Below, one piece after another: positions 15,279 through 24,122 of a DNA stretch of 36,534 nucleotides. The notes below the pieces were generated by a model. That model did not search any database and was not told where the DNA came from. It saw nothing but the letters and a program-made list of their open reading frames with translations. The stretch lies in NCBI GenBank assembly GCA_949127775.1, contig CASBQF010000387.1, forward strand, positions 1 to 36,534, read 5' to 3'. This DNA is from Oscillatoriales cyanobacterium PMM_0080. GTDB taxonomy: Bacteria > Cyanobacteriota > Cyanobacteriia > Cyanobacteriales > Microcoleaceae. Numbering within the stretch: the first letter of the stretch is position 1; each line of letters begins with the position of its first letter. The translations under genes and the position numbers were made by a program.

Positions 15279-16121
15279 TTATCCCAAACCCTGCACCTCC
15301 TCCACCGACAGCGAAAGCGCCTGAGCGACTTGTTCGACAGTCAAACCCATTGCCAGCAGTTGCGGAATCGCATCTTGTTGTGTTTGCTTTGCGCGATCGG
15401 CCCGCTGGCGTTCCTGTTCGGTGTGGAGGCGTTCGAGTCGAGCTTGCTCGCTCCCCGTCAACAACAAATTCCCCTGGTTATCCCACCAGCGCAACCACCG
15501 CTGTGTCTGATTTTGATAGCTGCCTTCCCATAGGCCTAACTCTATACCCATACGCTCGATCGGGTAATGTCCGCGATTGTTCGGTTCCAATCGGCAATAG
15601 CAACCATTCACCCAGTTGTAGACTTCCAGTTGGCTGGTTTTAATTACATATATGGCGTAGTAGGGAATGCGGATAATCTGTTCGTATACCCAAAACTTCC
15701 CTGGTTTCTGAGTAGTACCTTCTGGTAAACGAGATAAAGGCGTGTTGTCTCGCTCTTCGGAACCATTCCCACTGGCAAACTTGATCGCAATTATTGGCAC
15801 CATATACTCGCGCCAAATCACGTAAGAGCGACGAATTTCGCCGTCCACGAGGGGCCCAACGTTGGGAACGTAGAACCAGTCAGGGGCTTCGGCTCCCTTT
15901 TCTGGAGGGTCGGTTTCGCGCCAGTAGATGCCACAATCTTGCCCGATCGCATATTGTCCGTCGGGGTGAAGCGTTTGCAGCGTGCTTTCTAGGGAATCTG
16001 TGAGCAGAATGCTCTGGGGATGCTCTTGGAAATTTTTCACAAAAGTACCGTCGGATTCTGGGAGTTGCGTGTGATCGGGGAAGGCTGGGGGCAAGCCTGT
16101 CGCACTGAGACTTTGGGTCAT
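15279..16121 (-). CDS. Uma2-type (DUF820) PD-(D/E)XK family protein
   Basis: 280 residues. The core fits the Uma2 family, which is greatly expanded in cyanobacteria: GQDCGIYWRETDPPEKGAEA, APDWFYVPNV, SYVIWREYMVPIIAIKFASG and YEQIIRIPYYAIYV, with Asp/Glu positions suiting a PD-(D/E)XK nuclease-like fold. The C-terminal 70 residues form a charged helix (SEQARLERLHTEQERQRADR) ending in an LLAMGLTVEQVAQALSLS motif like that in other cyanobacterial members. The biological role is unknown; mobile-element or DNA-related functions have been suggested. It is preceded by a long spacer and stands alone. Confidence 0.85.
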   Translation of the reverse strand: MTQSLSATGLPPAFPDHTQLPESDGTFVKNFQEHPQSILLTDSLESTLQTLHPDGQYAIGQDCGIYWRETDPPEKGAEAPDWFYVPNVGPLVDGEIRRSYVIWREYMVPIIAIKFASGNGSEERDNTPLSRLPEGTTQKPGKFWVYEQIIRIPYYAIYVIKTSQLEVYNWVNGCYCRLEPNNRGHYPIERMGIELGLWEGSYQNQTQRWLRWWDNQGNLLLTGSEQARLERLHTEQERQRADRAKQTQQDAIPQLLAMGLTVEQVAQALSLSVEEVQGLG

Positions 16122-16314
16122 GGCTGATACGCGATCGACAAGTGCGATCGGACTGATGCTCTCTTACCACAGCATAGCGATTGTCGATCGATTTGTGCAG
16201 AGAAAGAAGGCAATTAAAGCAATGATTTTAGCAAAAGAACATCCGGTGGAACCGGGCGTGATTACTACTTCTTCCTTATTCATTAAGCTATTGCTCTAAA
16301 AAATAAATCTAATG

Positions 16315-16449
16315 ATATCAAATCCGCTCTTCATCGGAATGATATAAACGGAGGACACGGCAGTGCCGTTTCCCTACCGCGATAATTATTGTAGGGAAAC
16401 GGCACTGCCGTGTCCTCGCTTGTCATTCCGGCGCAGCCGGAATTGATAT
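16315..16449. repeat. MITE-like element, family B copy 1, with nested inverted repeats
   Basis: 135 bases. The outer ends read ATATCAAATCCG and CCGGAATTGATAT. Inside them, GAGGACACGGCAGTGCCGTT (from 16351, arm to 16377) pairs perfectly over 27 bp with 16391-16417, leaving a 13-base loop. Each arm also contains the palindrome ACGGCAGTGCCGT. The outer ends match those of family A although the core differs. The rest of the gap 16122-16499 shows no gene. Confidence 0.85.
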
Positions 16450-16499
16450 GACTTACAAAAATATGGGAAAATGGTATAAACTTCCACTCTCCCATTCTT

Positions 16500-17435
16500 T
16501 TATTTTTGTGCTGTTTCCTGCTTTTTCAAATCTTGTTCTTGCATCTGCAATAACTCGGGAACTGTGACGAATTTGTACCCTTCCTTTCTCAGTCTAGCAA
16601 TTATATCTGGCAAAGCTTGTACAGTTCTCGATCGATTGCCTCCGCCGTCGTGCATCAACACAATGCCGCCGGAATTTGCCTGCCGCATCACGTTATCCAT
16701 CAAAGATTTCGTCGCAGTCCGCCAATCTAAAGAATCCGCAGACCACATGATAACTGCATAATTTTTTTTCTGTGCGTAAGCTGCCAATCCATTGTTTAAA
16801 ATTCCTCCCGGCGGGCGGAACATTGATGTTTTTACCCCTGTTACTTCTTCGATTAACGATGACGTACGATCGATCTCGCGAGCTGCACCGTCTTCGTTAT
16901 ATTTAATGTATTGGTGATTCCAAGTGTGGTTGCCGATCGCGTGACCAGCCGCCGCCACTTGTTTGCCAAGTTCGGGATATGTTTGCAGGTATCTTCCTAC
17001 CCAGAAGAATGTAGCCTTAATATTGTTGTTCTTGAGAATATCTAGGATTTGTGTAGTTGTTCTTGGCCAGGGGCCGTCGTCAAAGGTAAGGGCGATCGCC
17101 TTGTGCTGGGGGTCAAGTTTTGCCTGACGGAGCATTGTACCTTTAAACTGGGACGGTAGGGCTGATTGAAAACGGGTTGCCTGCAATTGGCCTATAGTCT
17201 GTTCGGAAAACTCAACTCGATGCGCGATCGCCCCTTGGATACCATTAACATTGGCGATCGGCTTTGGTTTTTGTGACGGGGATACAGCCAATACCTGGGG
17301 CTGCATTGGTGTCGCTGGTGCACTTGCCCGTAAGTTCATCGGCAACGTCACACCAAGCAAAAAACTGCCTACTGCGGCTATAAAAGCAACGATTAATTTT
17401 CTTCGCCGCCTCAATAGCCGTTTCATTTTTGTCAC
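16500..17435 (-). CDS. Membrane-anchored polysaccharide deacetylase (NodB/CE4 family)
   Basis: 311 residues from the GTG at 17435, which has AGGAG eight bases upstream; the ATG at 17426 is the alternative. A basic N-terminus (KMKRLLRRRRK) and one hydrophobic segment (LIVAFIAAVGSFLLGVTL) indicate a signal anchor. The NodB domain covers about the last 200 residues: motif 1 ALTFDDGPWP (catalytic Asp and metal Asp), motif 2 GNHTWNHQ (two metal-binding His), motif 3 MFRPPGG, motif 4 MWSADSLDW, and motif 5 IVLMHDGGGNRS. All are complete, so an active metal-dependent deacetylase acting on peptidoglycan or exopolysaccharide GlcNAc outside the membrane is expected. The exact substrate is not evident. 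Confidence 0.9.
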   Translation of the reverse strand: MTKMKRLLRRRRKLIVAFIAAVGSFLLGVTLPMNLRASAPATPMQPQVLAVSPSQKPKPIANVNGIQGAIAHRVEFSEQTIGQLQATRFQSALPSQFKGTMLRQAKLDPQHKAIALTFDDGPWPRTTTQILDILKNNNIKATFFWVGRYLQTYPELGKQVAAAGHAIGNHTWNHQYIKYNEDGAAREIDRTSSLIEEVTGVKTSMFRPPGGILNNGLAAYAQKKNYAVIMWSADSLDWRTATKSLMDNVMRQANSGGIVLMHDGGGNRSRTVQALPDIIARLRKEGYKFVTVPELLQMQEQDLKKQETAQK

Positions 17436-17760
17436 GTCATTCTCTCCTTTCACACCTTGCAAAGTTAATTGTAGATTTTCTGTTGATATTAAGTTAATCC
17501 ACATAAAATGATCATCTTAAATCGGATTGCCCCTAAAAATGCTACTGCAAATAACCGATCGCAGGGAAGTCCATCAGGATAAAAAAATTTAAGACTTGTG
17601 TACAATAAACCCTCGTCTCCCCATGAAAACCGGGAATGATTGAACTTTTTCCAACGGGGATGCTCAAATCCTGTTAATCAAACGCTATATTCCTAGAGAC
17701 TCAGACTGCCTCCAGCGTCCCTACCTGAGACTATACGTTGATTGAACCGGATTTGAGACA

Positions 17761-17780
17761 GTGGGCGATCGATCGCCCAC
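17761..17780. repeat. 20-bp palindrome GTGGGCGATCGATCGCCCAC
   Basis: A perfect palindrome built around two overlapping GCGATCG-type sites, 11 bases after the panC-cmk stop. No T-run follows, so a terminator role is uncertain. The remaining spacer (17436-17760) contains the presumed promoter of the deacetylase gene and no gene. Confidence 0.5.
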
Positions 17781-17791
17781 CAGCCCTAAAA

Positions 17792-19384
17792 TTAACTTTT
17801 CGGGCCGATTCTCTCTTGGTACAAGCCGACAATGCGATCTATCGCCTCTTCAACAGTCAGATTATCTGTTTGAATTTCTACAGCATCGGCTGCTTGGAGC
17901 AAAGGTGCAATCTTGCGAGTGCTGTCCTTTTCGTCCCGCAGAGCGATGTCTTGTTCCAACTGTGCCAAGCTAATATTAGCCCGATCGGTCTCTTTAAGTT
18001 GTAACAACCGCCGGCGCGCTCGCTCTTGTACCGAAGCAGTCAAAAAAATCTTTAATTCCGCATCGGGAAACACGTTAGTGCCGATATCGCGGCCTTCTGC
18101 CACAATTCCACCTTCGATGCCACAGCGTCGCTGTTCATCCACCAGAAACTCTCGCACAACCGAAAGCGCCGCCATTTCTGAGACGCGCGATGTCACTTCC
18201 AAACTGCGAATTGCCTCTGTTACATCTTCGCCGTTAATCTTCAGGCTCAAAGATGCCGGATCGAGATTGTATTCTAAATAGCTGGAACCGATCAATTCGG
18301 CGATCGCACATTCGTCGGACATCGGCGTGTTTGTTTTCAATGCTAGCCAAGTCAGCGCCCGATACATCGCGCCGGTATCCAGATAACACAAGCCCAGAAC
18401 TTTTGCTACTTGCCGAGTTACAGTCGATTTGCCTGCTCCCGCTGGGCCGTCGATCGCCACAATTGGGCGGCGGTTTCTCAAAATTATATTGTCAATCAAC
18501 CGAGTAGAACCCACTCTGGCTGCTACAGCTAATAGTCCCGATGTCTCTACAACCTCCAACGGTGTCAAAGTGTCGGGATCGACGAGTTCCGCATATTCGA
18601 GCTTAATTTCGGGTTCTCCAGCGACTTCGGCGCGGGCTACAGCGATGACTGCCGCTGCGATGCGGTTGCCTGAAGCAAAAGTTTTTGAGGCTTGTTGCAG
18701 GGCGCGGTAGAGTACGCAGGCTTGCTGTTTTTGCTCTGTTGTTAAATACTGATTTCGAGAACTCATTGCCAGTCCTGATGCTTCGCGGGCGATCGGACAA
18801 CCGACAATCTCGACAGGCAAGTTAAAATCAACAGCTAGCTTGCGGATAATTGCTAGCTGCTGCGCGTCTTTTTGACCGAAATAAGCTTTTGTCGGCTGCA
18901 CCAAACTCAAAAGTTTGGTCACAATTGCCGCGACGCCCTGAAAATGACCAGGCCTTGACTTGCCACACAACACCGATGTCATCGCCGGCGGCGGCACTAC
19001 TTGAGTTAAGGATGAAAGCTGAATCTCTATCTGTTTTTGGGCGGTTTTCTCTGTTTCAGAGCGATAGACCCCTTGGTTCCCGAACATTTCCGTTGCTGAG
19101 GGAGCAAAAATCGCATCAACGGCTGCTTGTTCGCACAGCAGCCTGTCTTGCTCCAAATCGCGAGGATAATCTTGAAAATCCTCCTTCGGCCCAAATTGCA
19201 GCGGGTTGACAAAAATGCTAACCACCACGATCGCATTTTCTTGTCTAGCCCGCTGGATTAAGCTCAAATGTCCGCTGTGCAAAGCTCCCATTGTCGGCAC
19301 TAAACCGATTTGTAAAGGCGATGCCGCAGACTTTTGTAAATTTAAGTAGCAGCGTAGGGCTGCAATCGTAGTAAACAGGCGCAC
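17792..19384 (-). CDS. panC-cmk: Bifunctional pantoate-beta-alanine ligase / cytidylate kinase
   Basis: 530 residues, a fusion characteristic of cyanobacteria. The start is a GTG at 19384 with AGGAG seven bases upstream. The N-terminal PanC domain (about 1-285) shows LVPTMGALHSGHLSLIQRAR with the HxGH nucleotidyl-transfer signature, FVNPLQFGPKEDF, and YFGQKDAQQLAIIRKL; it makes pantothenate from pantoate and beta-alanine for CoA. The C-terminal kinase (from about 305) has the P-loop VAIDGPAGAGKSTVTRQVAK, then LDTGAMYRALTW and EGRDIGTNVFPDAELKIFLT; it phosphorylates CMP/dCMP. Both sets of active-site motifs are complete. Cytosolic. Confidence 0.97.
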   Translation of the reverse strand: MRLFTTIAALRCYLNLQKSAASPLQIGLVPTMGALHSGHLSLIQRARQENAIVVVSIFVNPLQFGPKEDFQDYPRDLEQDRLLCEQAAVDAIFAPSATEMFGNQGVYRSETEKTAQKQIEIQLSSLTQVVPPPAMTSVLCGKSRPGHFQGVAAIVTKLLSLVQPTKAYFGQKDAQQLAIIRKLAVDFNLPVEIVGCPIAREASGLAMSSRNQYLTTEQKQQACVLYRALQQASKTFASGNRIAAAVIAVARAEVAGEPEIKLEYAELVDPDTLTPLEVVETSGLLAVAARVGSTRLIDNIILRNRRPIVAIDGPAGAGKSTVTRQVAKVLGLCYLDTGAMYRALTWLALKTNTPMSDECAIAELIGSSYLEYNLDPASLSLKINGEDVTEAIRSLEVTSRVSEMAALSVVREFLVDEQRRCGIEGGIVAEGRDIGTNVFPDAELKIFLTASVQERARRRLLQLKETDRANISLAQLEQDIALRDEKDSTRKIAPLLQAADAVEIQTDNLTVEEAIDRIVGLYQERIGPKS

Positions 19385-19433
19385 AGATTAACTCCTGAAG
19401 GCATTCGTCTGTATTTTGCCTTAGTTTACCCGT

Positions 19434-20507
19434 TCACCGTGCCACAGTTGTTTGCTGCTTCGGTTCGATTACTTCGATTTCGACTCTCGCAACGCCGCTG
19501 CTCATCATTCCCAGCACGTTGGCCGCGCCGGCAGATAGGTCAATTAGTCGATCGCCCACGTAGGGCCCGCGATCGTTAATGCGGACGACTACAGAGCGGC
19601 CGTTGTCGAGATTTCTCACCATGACTAGGGTGCCGAAGGGCAAGTGGCGATGGGCTGCGGTCAAGGCATTTTGGTTGAAACGCTCGCCGCTGGCGCTGAG
19701 GTTGCCGTCAAATCCTGGGCCGTACCACGAAGCCCAGCCACTGAGCCGCACTTGAACTGGCCCCAGAGACAGCAAGGGGGCCTCTCGTTGGGGTTGACCT
19801 GCTACTTCTTGCAGGGGTGGAGCGTTGCCCAGAAGCCTGCGGAGACGATTGGTTACTTGCAGAGCATCTCGGCTAAAGTCGCTCGTGGTGTCGGGCAGGA
19901 TCGTTTCGGCGTTGATACTTACCAAGTCCTCGCCGTTTGCTTGGATCATGTAGCGATCGCCTTTTTCCCACTTCACGGTAATGCTGTTCGGATCGATGTT
20001 GTTGCGGGCTAGCTGGTTGAGTCTTGCTGCTAAGCTTGATGCCCGCCACACTGGATCTGGTTCTTGGTTGCTAGAGTTGCTGGCAATGTTTCCGGCTTTG
20101 GGATCTTCTTTCGCACCCGCTACCTTTGACTGACTGCTAGCATCGGCTTTGCTGTCGCCAGTTTTGCCGATTTTGGTATTTGTTTCGGGACTTGGGTTCA
20201 GAAAGGTGATGACTGGAATGTTTCGCACATAAACTGTCGCTGCTTGTCGCCCGCCCAATTCGTGGGGCTGGATTTTGACGATCGAGTCTTGGACAATTTC
20301 AGCCCTTGCTTGGTACTGTCCGACTTTTTGTGCTTCTACCCGAGTCGTCTTTAACTGCGGGGACGGTTGGGTGGCAATTACTTGCTTCTGAGCCTGAGAG
20401 TTTTGCTTGACGACATCTGTTGTTGCTTGTGCGTGACAAGAAGATGCCGTTCCTACCACAGGAACTAACAGGATAGCGAGTAGACCACCAACAAATTTTT
20501 CCTTCAT
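19434..20507 (-). CDS. rlpA: RlpA-family septal-ring lytic transglycosylase-like protein
   Basis: 357 residues. An N-terminal signal peptide (KFVGGLLAILLVPVVGTASS, then CHAQ) sends it across the membrane; the Cys is not in a classical lipobox. The middle is low-complexity, rich in Gln, Ser, Ala and Asn. The C-terminal double-psi beta-barrel (about 255-350) is clear: GWASWYGPGFDGNLSASGER, LPFGTLVMVRNLDNGRSVVV, INDRGPYVGDRLIDLS and ANVLGMMSSGVARVEIEV. The Asp of DRGP and the early His region match RlpA proteins that cleave denuded peptidoglycan at septa. No SPOR domain is seen; many cyanobacterial RlpA-like proteins also lack it. Activity is not certain in this branch. Confidence 0.88.
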   Translation of the reverse strand: MKEKFVGGLLAILLVPVVGTASSCHAQATTDVVKQNSQAQKQVIATQPSPQLKTTRVEAQKVGQYQARAEIVQDSIVKIQPHELGGRQAATVYVRNIPVITFLNPSPETNTKIGKTGDSKADASSQSKVAGAKEDPKAGNIASNSSNQEPDPVWRASSLAARLNQLARNNIDPNSITVKWEKGDRYMIQANGEDLVSINAETILPDTTSDFSRDALQVTNRLRRLLGNAPPLQEVAGQPQREAPLLSLGPVQVRLSGWASWYGPGFDGNLSASGERFNQNALTAAHRHLPFGTLVMVRNLDNGRSVVVRINDRGPYVGDRLIDLSAGAANVLGMMSSGVARVEIEVIEPKQQTTVAR

Positions 20508-21138
20508 ACGTCCATTTTTGTGAAAGCCATTGCCGATCGAGATTGGAGGATTAGTCTAATGACTAGAGGGTTTCCCAGATTTCTCTCTGCTTGCCCTTCG
20601 CCATTCCCCCGCAAGTCAAACCAAAGTATCCAGGTGCATTTTTGCTTTAATGCTTCAGCCCCCAAAAAAAATTGTGGAACCTTCCCTGATCTTTGACAAC
20701 TCATGCTCGATTTGCAATTTGTGTTTTGTTCACGAACTGCCATAGATTACCACAAACTTTTGCGGTTGGGGATCGCTACGATCGCCAATTCCACCAAATC
20801 TTCATCAAATCTTCTCTAGACTGTGTATCATAAAACCCTTCAATTCCAGTGCTTACAGCCGTTTCAGTAATTCCAGAAAAGTTTACAAAAATTTACAAAA
20901 AAATATTCTATTTTGTGGATTCCGAATTGCTAGTCTAAAAAAAGCTGTTTGTCAAGTAGGCAAGATTACCTTCATTCGCTCTCAATTTTGGAAATTATCT
21001 GCGTTTATCTCCGTTTATCTGCCTGACATCTGCGGTTTCCCGATCAATCAAAGATTTATGCAATAAGTCTAGTGTTGACGGTTAAGTCTTAACCATTATG
21101 GCAATAAACTAAAACTTACAAATCGATTTGGCGGACTT
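20508..21138. other. Intergenic region between rlpA and purM, no gene seen
   Basis: 631 bases, AT-rich in the middle. There is no convincing gene. Near purM lies the dyad GGTTAAGTCTTAACC (21080-21094), overlapping a TTGACG box (21075-21080). It could be an operator or part of the purM promoter, but a well-spaced -10 box is not clear. A local repeat, CGTTTATCTCCGTTTATCTG, is at about 21003-21022. Confidence 0.4.
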
Positions 21139-22167
21139 ATGGATTATCGAGAAGCAGGTGTGGATGTTGAGGCGGGCAGAGCTTTTGTCGATCGCATTGG
21201 CAGTATGGTCAAGAGCACCCATCGATCGGGCGTTTTAGGCGGATTTGGCGGGTTTAGCGGGTTTTTCAGCGTCCCAGAGGGTTTAAAAGAGCCGATTATG
21301 GTTTCGGGCACCGATGGTGTCGGAACTAAGTTGAAATTGGCCCACGAGCTCGATCGGCATGACACAGTAGGCATCGACTTGGTAGCGATGTGCGTCAACG
21401 ACGTGCTGACATCCGGTGCCGAGCCCCTGTTTTTTCTAGATTATTTGGCGACGGGAAAGTTAAATCCCGAACAATTAGCTGCTGTGGTTGCTGGCATTGT
21501 GGATGGTTGCAAACAAGCTGGCTGTGCTTTGTTGGGCGGGGAAACTGCGGAGATGCCCGGTTTTTACCAAGCCGGAGAGTACGATTTGGCTGGCTTTTGC
21601 GTGGGAATTGTCGAAAAGAGCAAGTTGTTAGACGGTTCGCGGGTTAAAGTCGGAGATGTCGCGATCGGGCTGGCGAGTTCGGGCGTCCACAGCAATGGTT
21701 TTAGTTTAGTCAGAAAGATTGCAGGCGATTTGGGTTTTGACTGGCATTCCCAACCCGAAAAACTAGGTGGCAAAAGTTTAGGAGAAGTCCTCTTGACTCC
21801 CACTACAATCTATGTGAAATCAGTCCTCGAAGCAATTAAGAGCGGTTTAGAAATTCACGGCATGGCCCACATTACCGGCGGCGGTTTGCCGGAGAATTTG
21901 CCCCGCTGTTTGCCTGTCAATCAATCTGTCAAAATTCAGACTAATAGCTGGCCAAGTTTGCCAATTTTTGACTGGATTGCTGAATCTGGCAAAGTTGCCA
22001 CCGCAGATATGTTCAATACTTTCAATATGGGGATTGGATTTGTCCTGTTGCTCGATCGCCGAGAAGTAGAACAGGCTGTTAAATGGTTTGAATCTCAGGG
22101 CATTGCGGCTTTTGAAATTGGCGAAGTGATTGAAGGGAAGGGAGAATTAATCATGGGGGCGAATTAA
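21139..22167 (+). CDS. purM: Phosphoribosylformylglycinamidine cyclo-ligase (AIR synthetase)
   Basis: 342 residues, normal for PurM. It closes the imidazole ring to make AIR, the fifth step of purine synthesis, using ATP. The start [20 protein letters not shown] is typical. Other motifs are [15 protein letters not shown] (ATP and substrate loop), [52 protein letters not shown], and [13 protein letters not shown]. Between [10 protein letters not shown] and SVPEGLKEP sits a repeat-encoded [10 protein letters not shown] (about 34-43), longer than usual; family members generally have a shorter loop here. GGCGGA lies near the ATG as a weak Shine-Dalgarno sequence. Confidence 0.96.
   Translation: MDYREAGVDVEAGRAFVDRIGSMVKSTHRSGVLGGFGGFSGFFSVPEGLKEPIMVSGTDGVGTKLKLAHELDRHDTVGIDLVAMCVNDVLTSGAEPLFFLDYLATGKLNPEQLAAVVAGIVDGCKQAGCALLGGETAEMPGFYQAGEYDLAGFCVGIVEKSKLLDGSRVKVGDVAIGLASSGVHSNGFSLVRKIAGDLGFDWHSQPEKLGGKSLGEVLLTPTTIYVKSVLEAIKSGLEIHGMAHITGGGLPENLPRCLPVNQSVKIQTNSWPSLPIFDWIAESGKVATADMFNTFNMGIGFVLLLDRREVEQAVKWFESQGIAAFEIGEVIEGKGELIMGAN
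21238..21266 (+). repeat. In-frame 9-mer tandem repeat inside purM
   Basis: GGCGGATTT, GGCGGGTTT and AGCGGGTTT run in tandem and encode G-G-F, G-G-F, S-G-F. It is the same unit family as in glmS and the ligase-like gene. Confidence 0.75.
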
Positions 22168-22207
22168 TTTTTTTGACTGAGATTAAAAAAAAATCGCCTT
22201 TTTTTTT
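22158..22207 (+). terminator. Rho-independent terminator of purM
   Basis: GGCGA (22158-22162), overlapping the last purM codons, pairs with TCGCC (22194-22198). An inner T-run/A-run pairing extends the stem, and nine T follow (22199-22207). Confidence 0.7.
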
Positions 22208-22252
22208 AGGGTAAAATGCTTGACTTTTGGCGCTGGATAAAGTACAATTTAA

Positions 22253-22299
22253 TAATGGGAGTGGTGGCAATTTTTAAATTTAAGTTACCACTTCCATTA
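22253..22299. other. Intergenic hairpin between purM and bgtB
   Basis: TAATGGGAGTGGT (22253-22265) pairs with ACCACTTCCATTA (22287-22299), 13 bp with one G-T. Apart from this and a short GC-rich stretch (CCCGGAGCGGGCAAAAGGCC near 22530), the gap 22208-22646 holds no gene or recognised riboswitch. The promoter of bgtB must lie here. Confidence 0.5.
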
Positions 22300-22646
22300 T
22301 CTAAAATATACCACAAAAAGTCCAGCCCTGTCAATAGATAATCCTACTTCTTTAAAGCGAATTTTTTCACAAGATTTTCATAAACCTATTTTTTTGATAA
22401 CAGAGAACACCTTGGCAAAATTAGGTTGGTATTCGTGATTTTTTAGAATAAGAATGGTATAACATCTGTCTTGACAATGGTGACTTATAGCAGATTCCAG
22501 GTCGAGCGAGTACACATCAGAAACCCGGAGCGGGCAAAAGGCCCAACACCAGCCCCTAGACAAACCAATTTTTTGTACTTGATTTACCTGGAAAATGCTG
22601 TAGTAATTGCGAATTTTGGCGTATTTTGTTTTCTAGGGATTTTTTA

Positions 22647-24122
22647 ATGCTGGACATGAAACGTTTAAAATTGCGATCGATGCTAGTGGCCGTGATCGCG
22701 ATCGCCTTGAGCTTAATTGCGATCGCCAGTTACGCCCAAGCCAACAAAACTTTAACCCTCGCGACTTCCCCAGACTACCCGCCCTATGAATTTAAAGATA
22801 CGGCGGTTAGCGGCAACGAAATCATCGGCTTTGACATCGATATTGCCAAATATATTACTAAAGAATTGGGCTACGAGTTGAAAGTCATCGGCATGGATTT
22901 TAACGGCTTAATTCCCGCTTTGCAGGCAAAAAGAGCCGATTTAGTGATGGCGGGAATGACTCCCACAGCCGAAAGGAAAAAAAATGTAGATTTTTCTGAC
23001 CTTTATTACGAAGCTCAAAATACAATTGTCGCCAAAAAAGGCAGCAATTTGACCAAAGCTGAAGACTTAACTGGGAAAAAAGTAGGGGTTCAACTCGGAA
23101 GCATTCAACAGGAATCTGTGAAAAAAATGGCTGGGGTGCAAGCGGCTCCTCTCAACAAGATTCCTGATATAATTCAAGAAATAAAAGCGCAGCGGATCGC
23201 GGCGGGAGTAATCGAGGATACTGTCGCTAAAGGTTATGCAGCAGCCAACCCAGACTTAGAATTTAATACAATTCCGAATACCGAAGAAAGCGGTTCGGCG
23301 ATCGCCTTTGGCAAGGGTTCGACATTAGTTCCAGAATTCAACCGAGTCCTCCAGCAAATGAAAGCCAGCGGTAAAATTAAGGAATTAGCTAATAAGTGGT
23401 TCTCTCGCCCGATCGCGCAAGCAGAACCTACTACAGCAAATCAGCCTGCGGTAGCACCCAAATTTGGGTTAGATTTTGGCAAAATTGTGCCGAGTTTGCC
23501 TTATATTTTGTCCGGGATTTGGGTAACGCTCACCTTTACCTTGCTGTCAGCATTTCTGGGATTTCTCTGGGGAATCGTGCTGTCTCTGTTTAAGATTTCT
23601 AGCATTAAACCGCTGTTCTGGTTTGCTACTGCTTACACCTCGGTTTTTCGAGGGACGCCGCTAATTTTGCAGTTAACTTTAGTTTATTTTGCAACGCCGC
23701 AGCTTACGGGCTACAATATATCGGCGCTGCAAGCTGGCGTGATTACTTTTTTCCTGAATTCTGGGGCTTATATTTCCGAAACAATCCGCGCCGGAATTCA
23801 AGCCGTAGATAAAGGTCAAAAAGAAGCCGCAGAATCCCTTGGCGTTCCCTACAAACAAATGATGGGCGATATTATTTTGCCGCAAGCATTGAAAAATATT
23901 TTGCCTGCATTGGTGAATGAAAGTATTGCTTTGTTGAAGGATTCAGCTTTGGTTTCGGTAATCGGCGTAGAAGATTTGCTGCGCCGCGCTACAATTGTGG
24001 GAGCAGAAAAGTATATTTACTTTGAACCTTTGATATTTGTCGGCGTAATTTATTATTTGATGGTGCTTAGTTTAACTTGGGGGGCCAATGTACTCGAACG
24101 CAGACTCCAAAGTAGCAGTTAA
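22647..24122 (+). CDS. bgtB: Amino-acid ABC transporter, fused substrate-binding protein and permease (BgtB type)
   Basis: 491 residues from the ATG at 22647. AGGGA lies seven bases upstream; an in-frame TTG at 22626 is less likely. A signal peptide (MKRLKLRSMLVAVIAIALSL and following) leads to a periplasmic binding domain (about 35-255) with TLATSPDYPPYEFKD, GFDIDIAKYITKELGY, and MTPTAERKKNVDFSDLYY. It continues into a HisM-type permease (about 275-490) with ILSGIWVTLTFTLLSAFLGF, VFRGTPLILQL and the EAAxxxG loop EAAESLGVPYKQMM. This fusion matches cyanobacterial BgtB of the basic amino acid/glutamine transporter. The 3' end overlaps the ATPase gene by 35 bases, so the two are coupled. The substrate is inferred from the family. 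Confidence 0.9.
   Translation: MLDMKRLKLRSMLVAVIAIALSLIAIASYAQANKTLTLATSPDYPPYEFKDTAVSGNEIIGFDIDIAKYITKELGYELKVIGMDFNGLIPALQAKRADLVMAGMTPTAERKKNVDFSDLYYEAQNTIVAKKGSNLTKAEDLTGKKVGVQLGSIQQESVKKMAGVQAAPLNKIPDIIQEIKAQRIAAGVIEDTVAKGYAAANPDLEFNTIPNTEESGSAIAFGKGSTLVPEFNRVLQQMKASGKIKELANKWFSRPIAQAEPTTANQPAVAPKFGLDFGKIVPSLPYILSGIWVTLTFTLLSAFLGFLWGIVLSLFKISSIKPLFWFATAYTSVFRGTPLILQLTLVYFATPQLTGYNISALQAGVITFFLNSGAYISETIRAGIQAVDKGQKEAAESLGVPYKQMMGDIILPQALKNILPALVNESIALLKDSALVSVIGVEDLLRRATIVGAEKYIYFEPLIFVGVIYYLMVLSLTWGANVLERRLQSSS

Noticed and set aside
20504-20743. A 79-codon minus-strand open frame upstream of rlpA
   Set aside because: It overlaps the rlpA start, has no recognisable motif and looks like random translation of the rlpA leader.
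22378-22563. A 61-codon minus-strand open frame between purM and bgtB
   Set aside because: No Shine-Dalgarno sequence, no domain, odd Cys/Trp-rich composition; it could be a repeat remnant but cannot be supported as a gene.
22480-22600. Possible riboswitch upstream of bgtB (GC-rich stem region)
   Set aside because: I tried to match it to the cyanobacterial glnA/glutamine riboswitch and could not find the conserved core.
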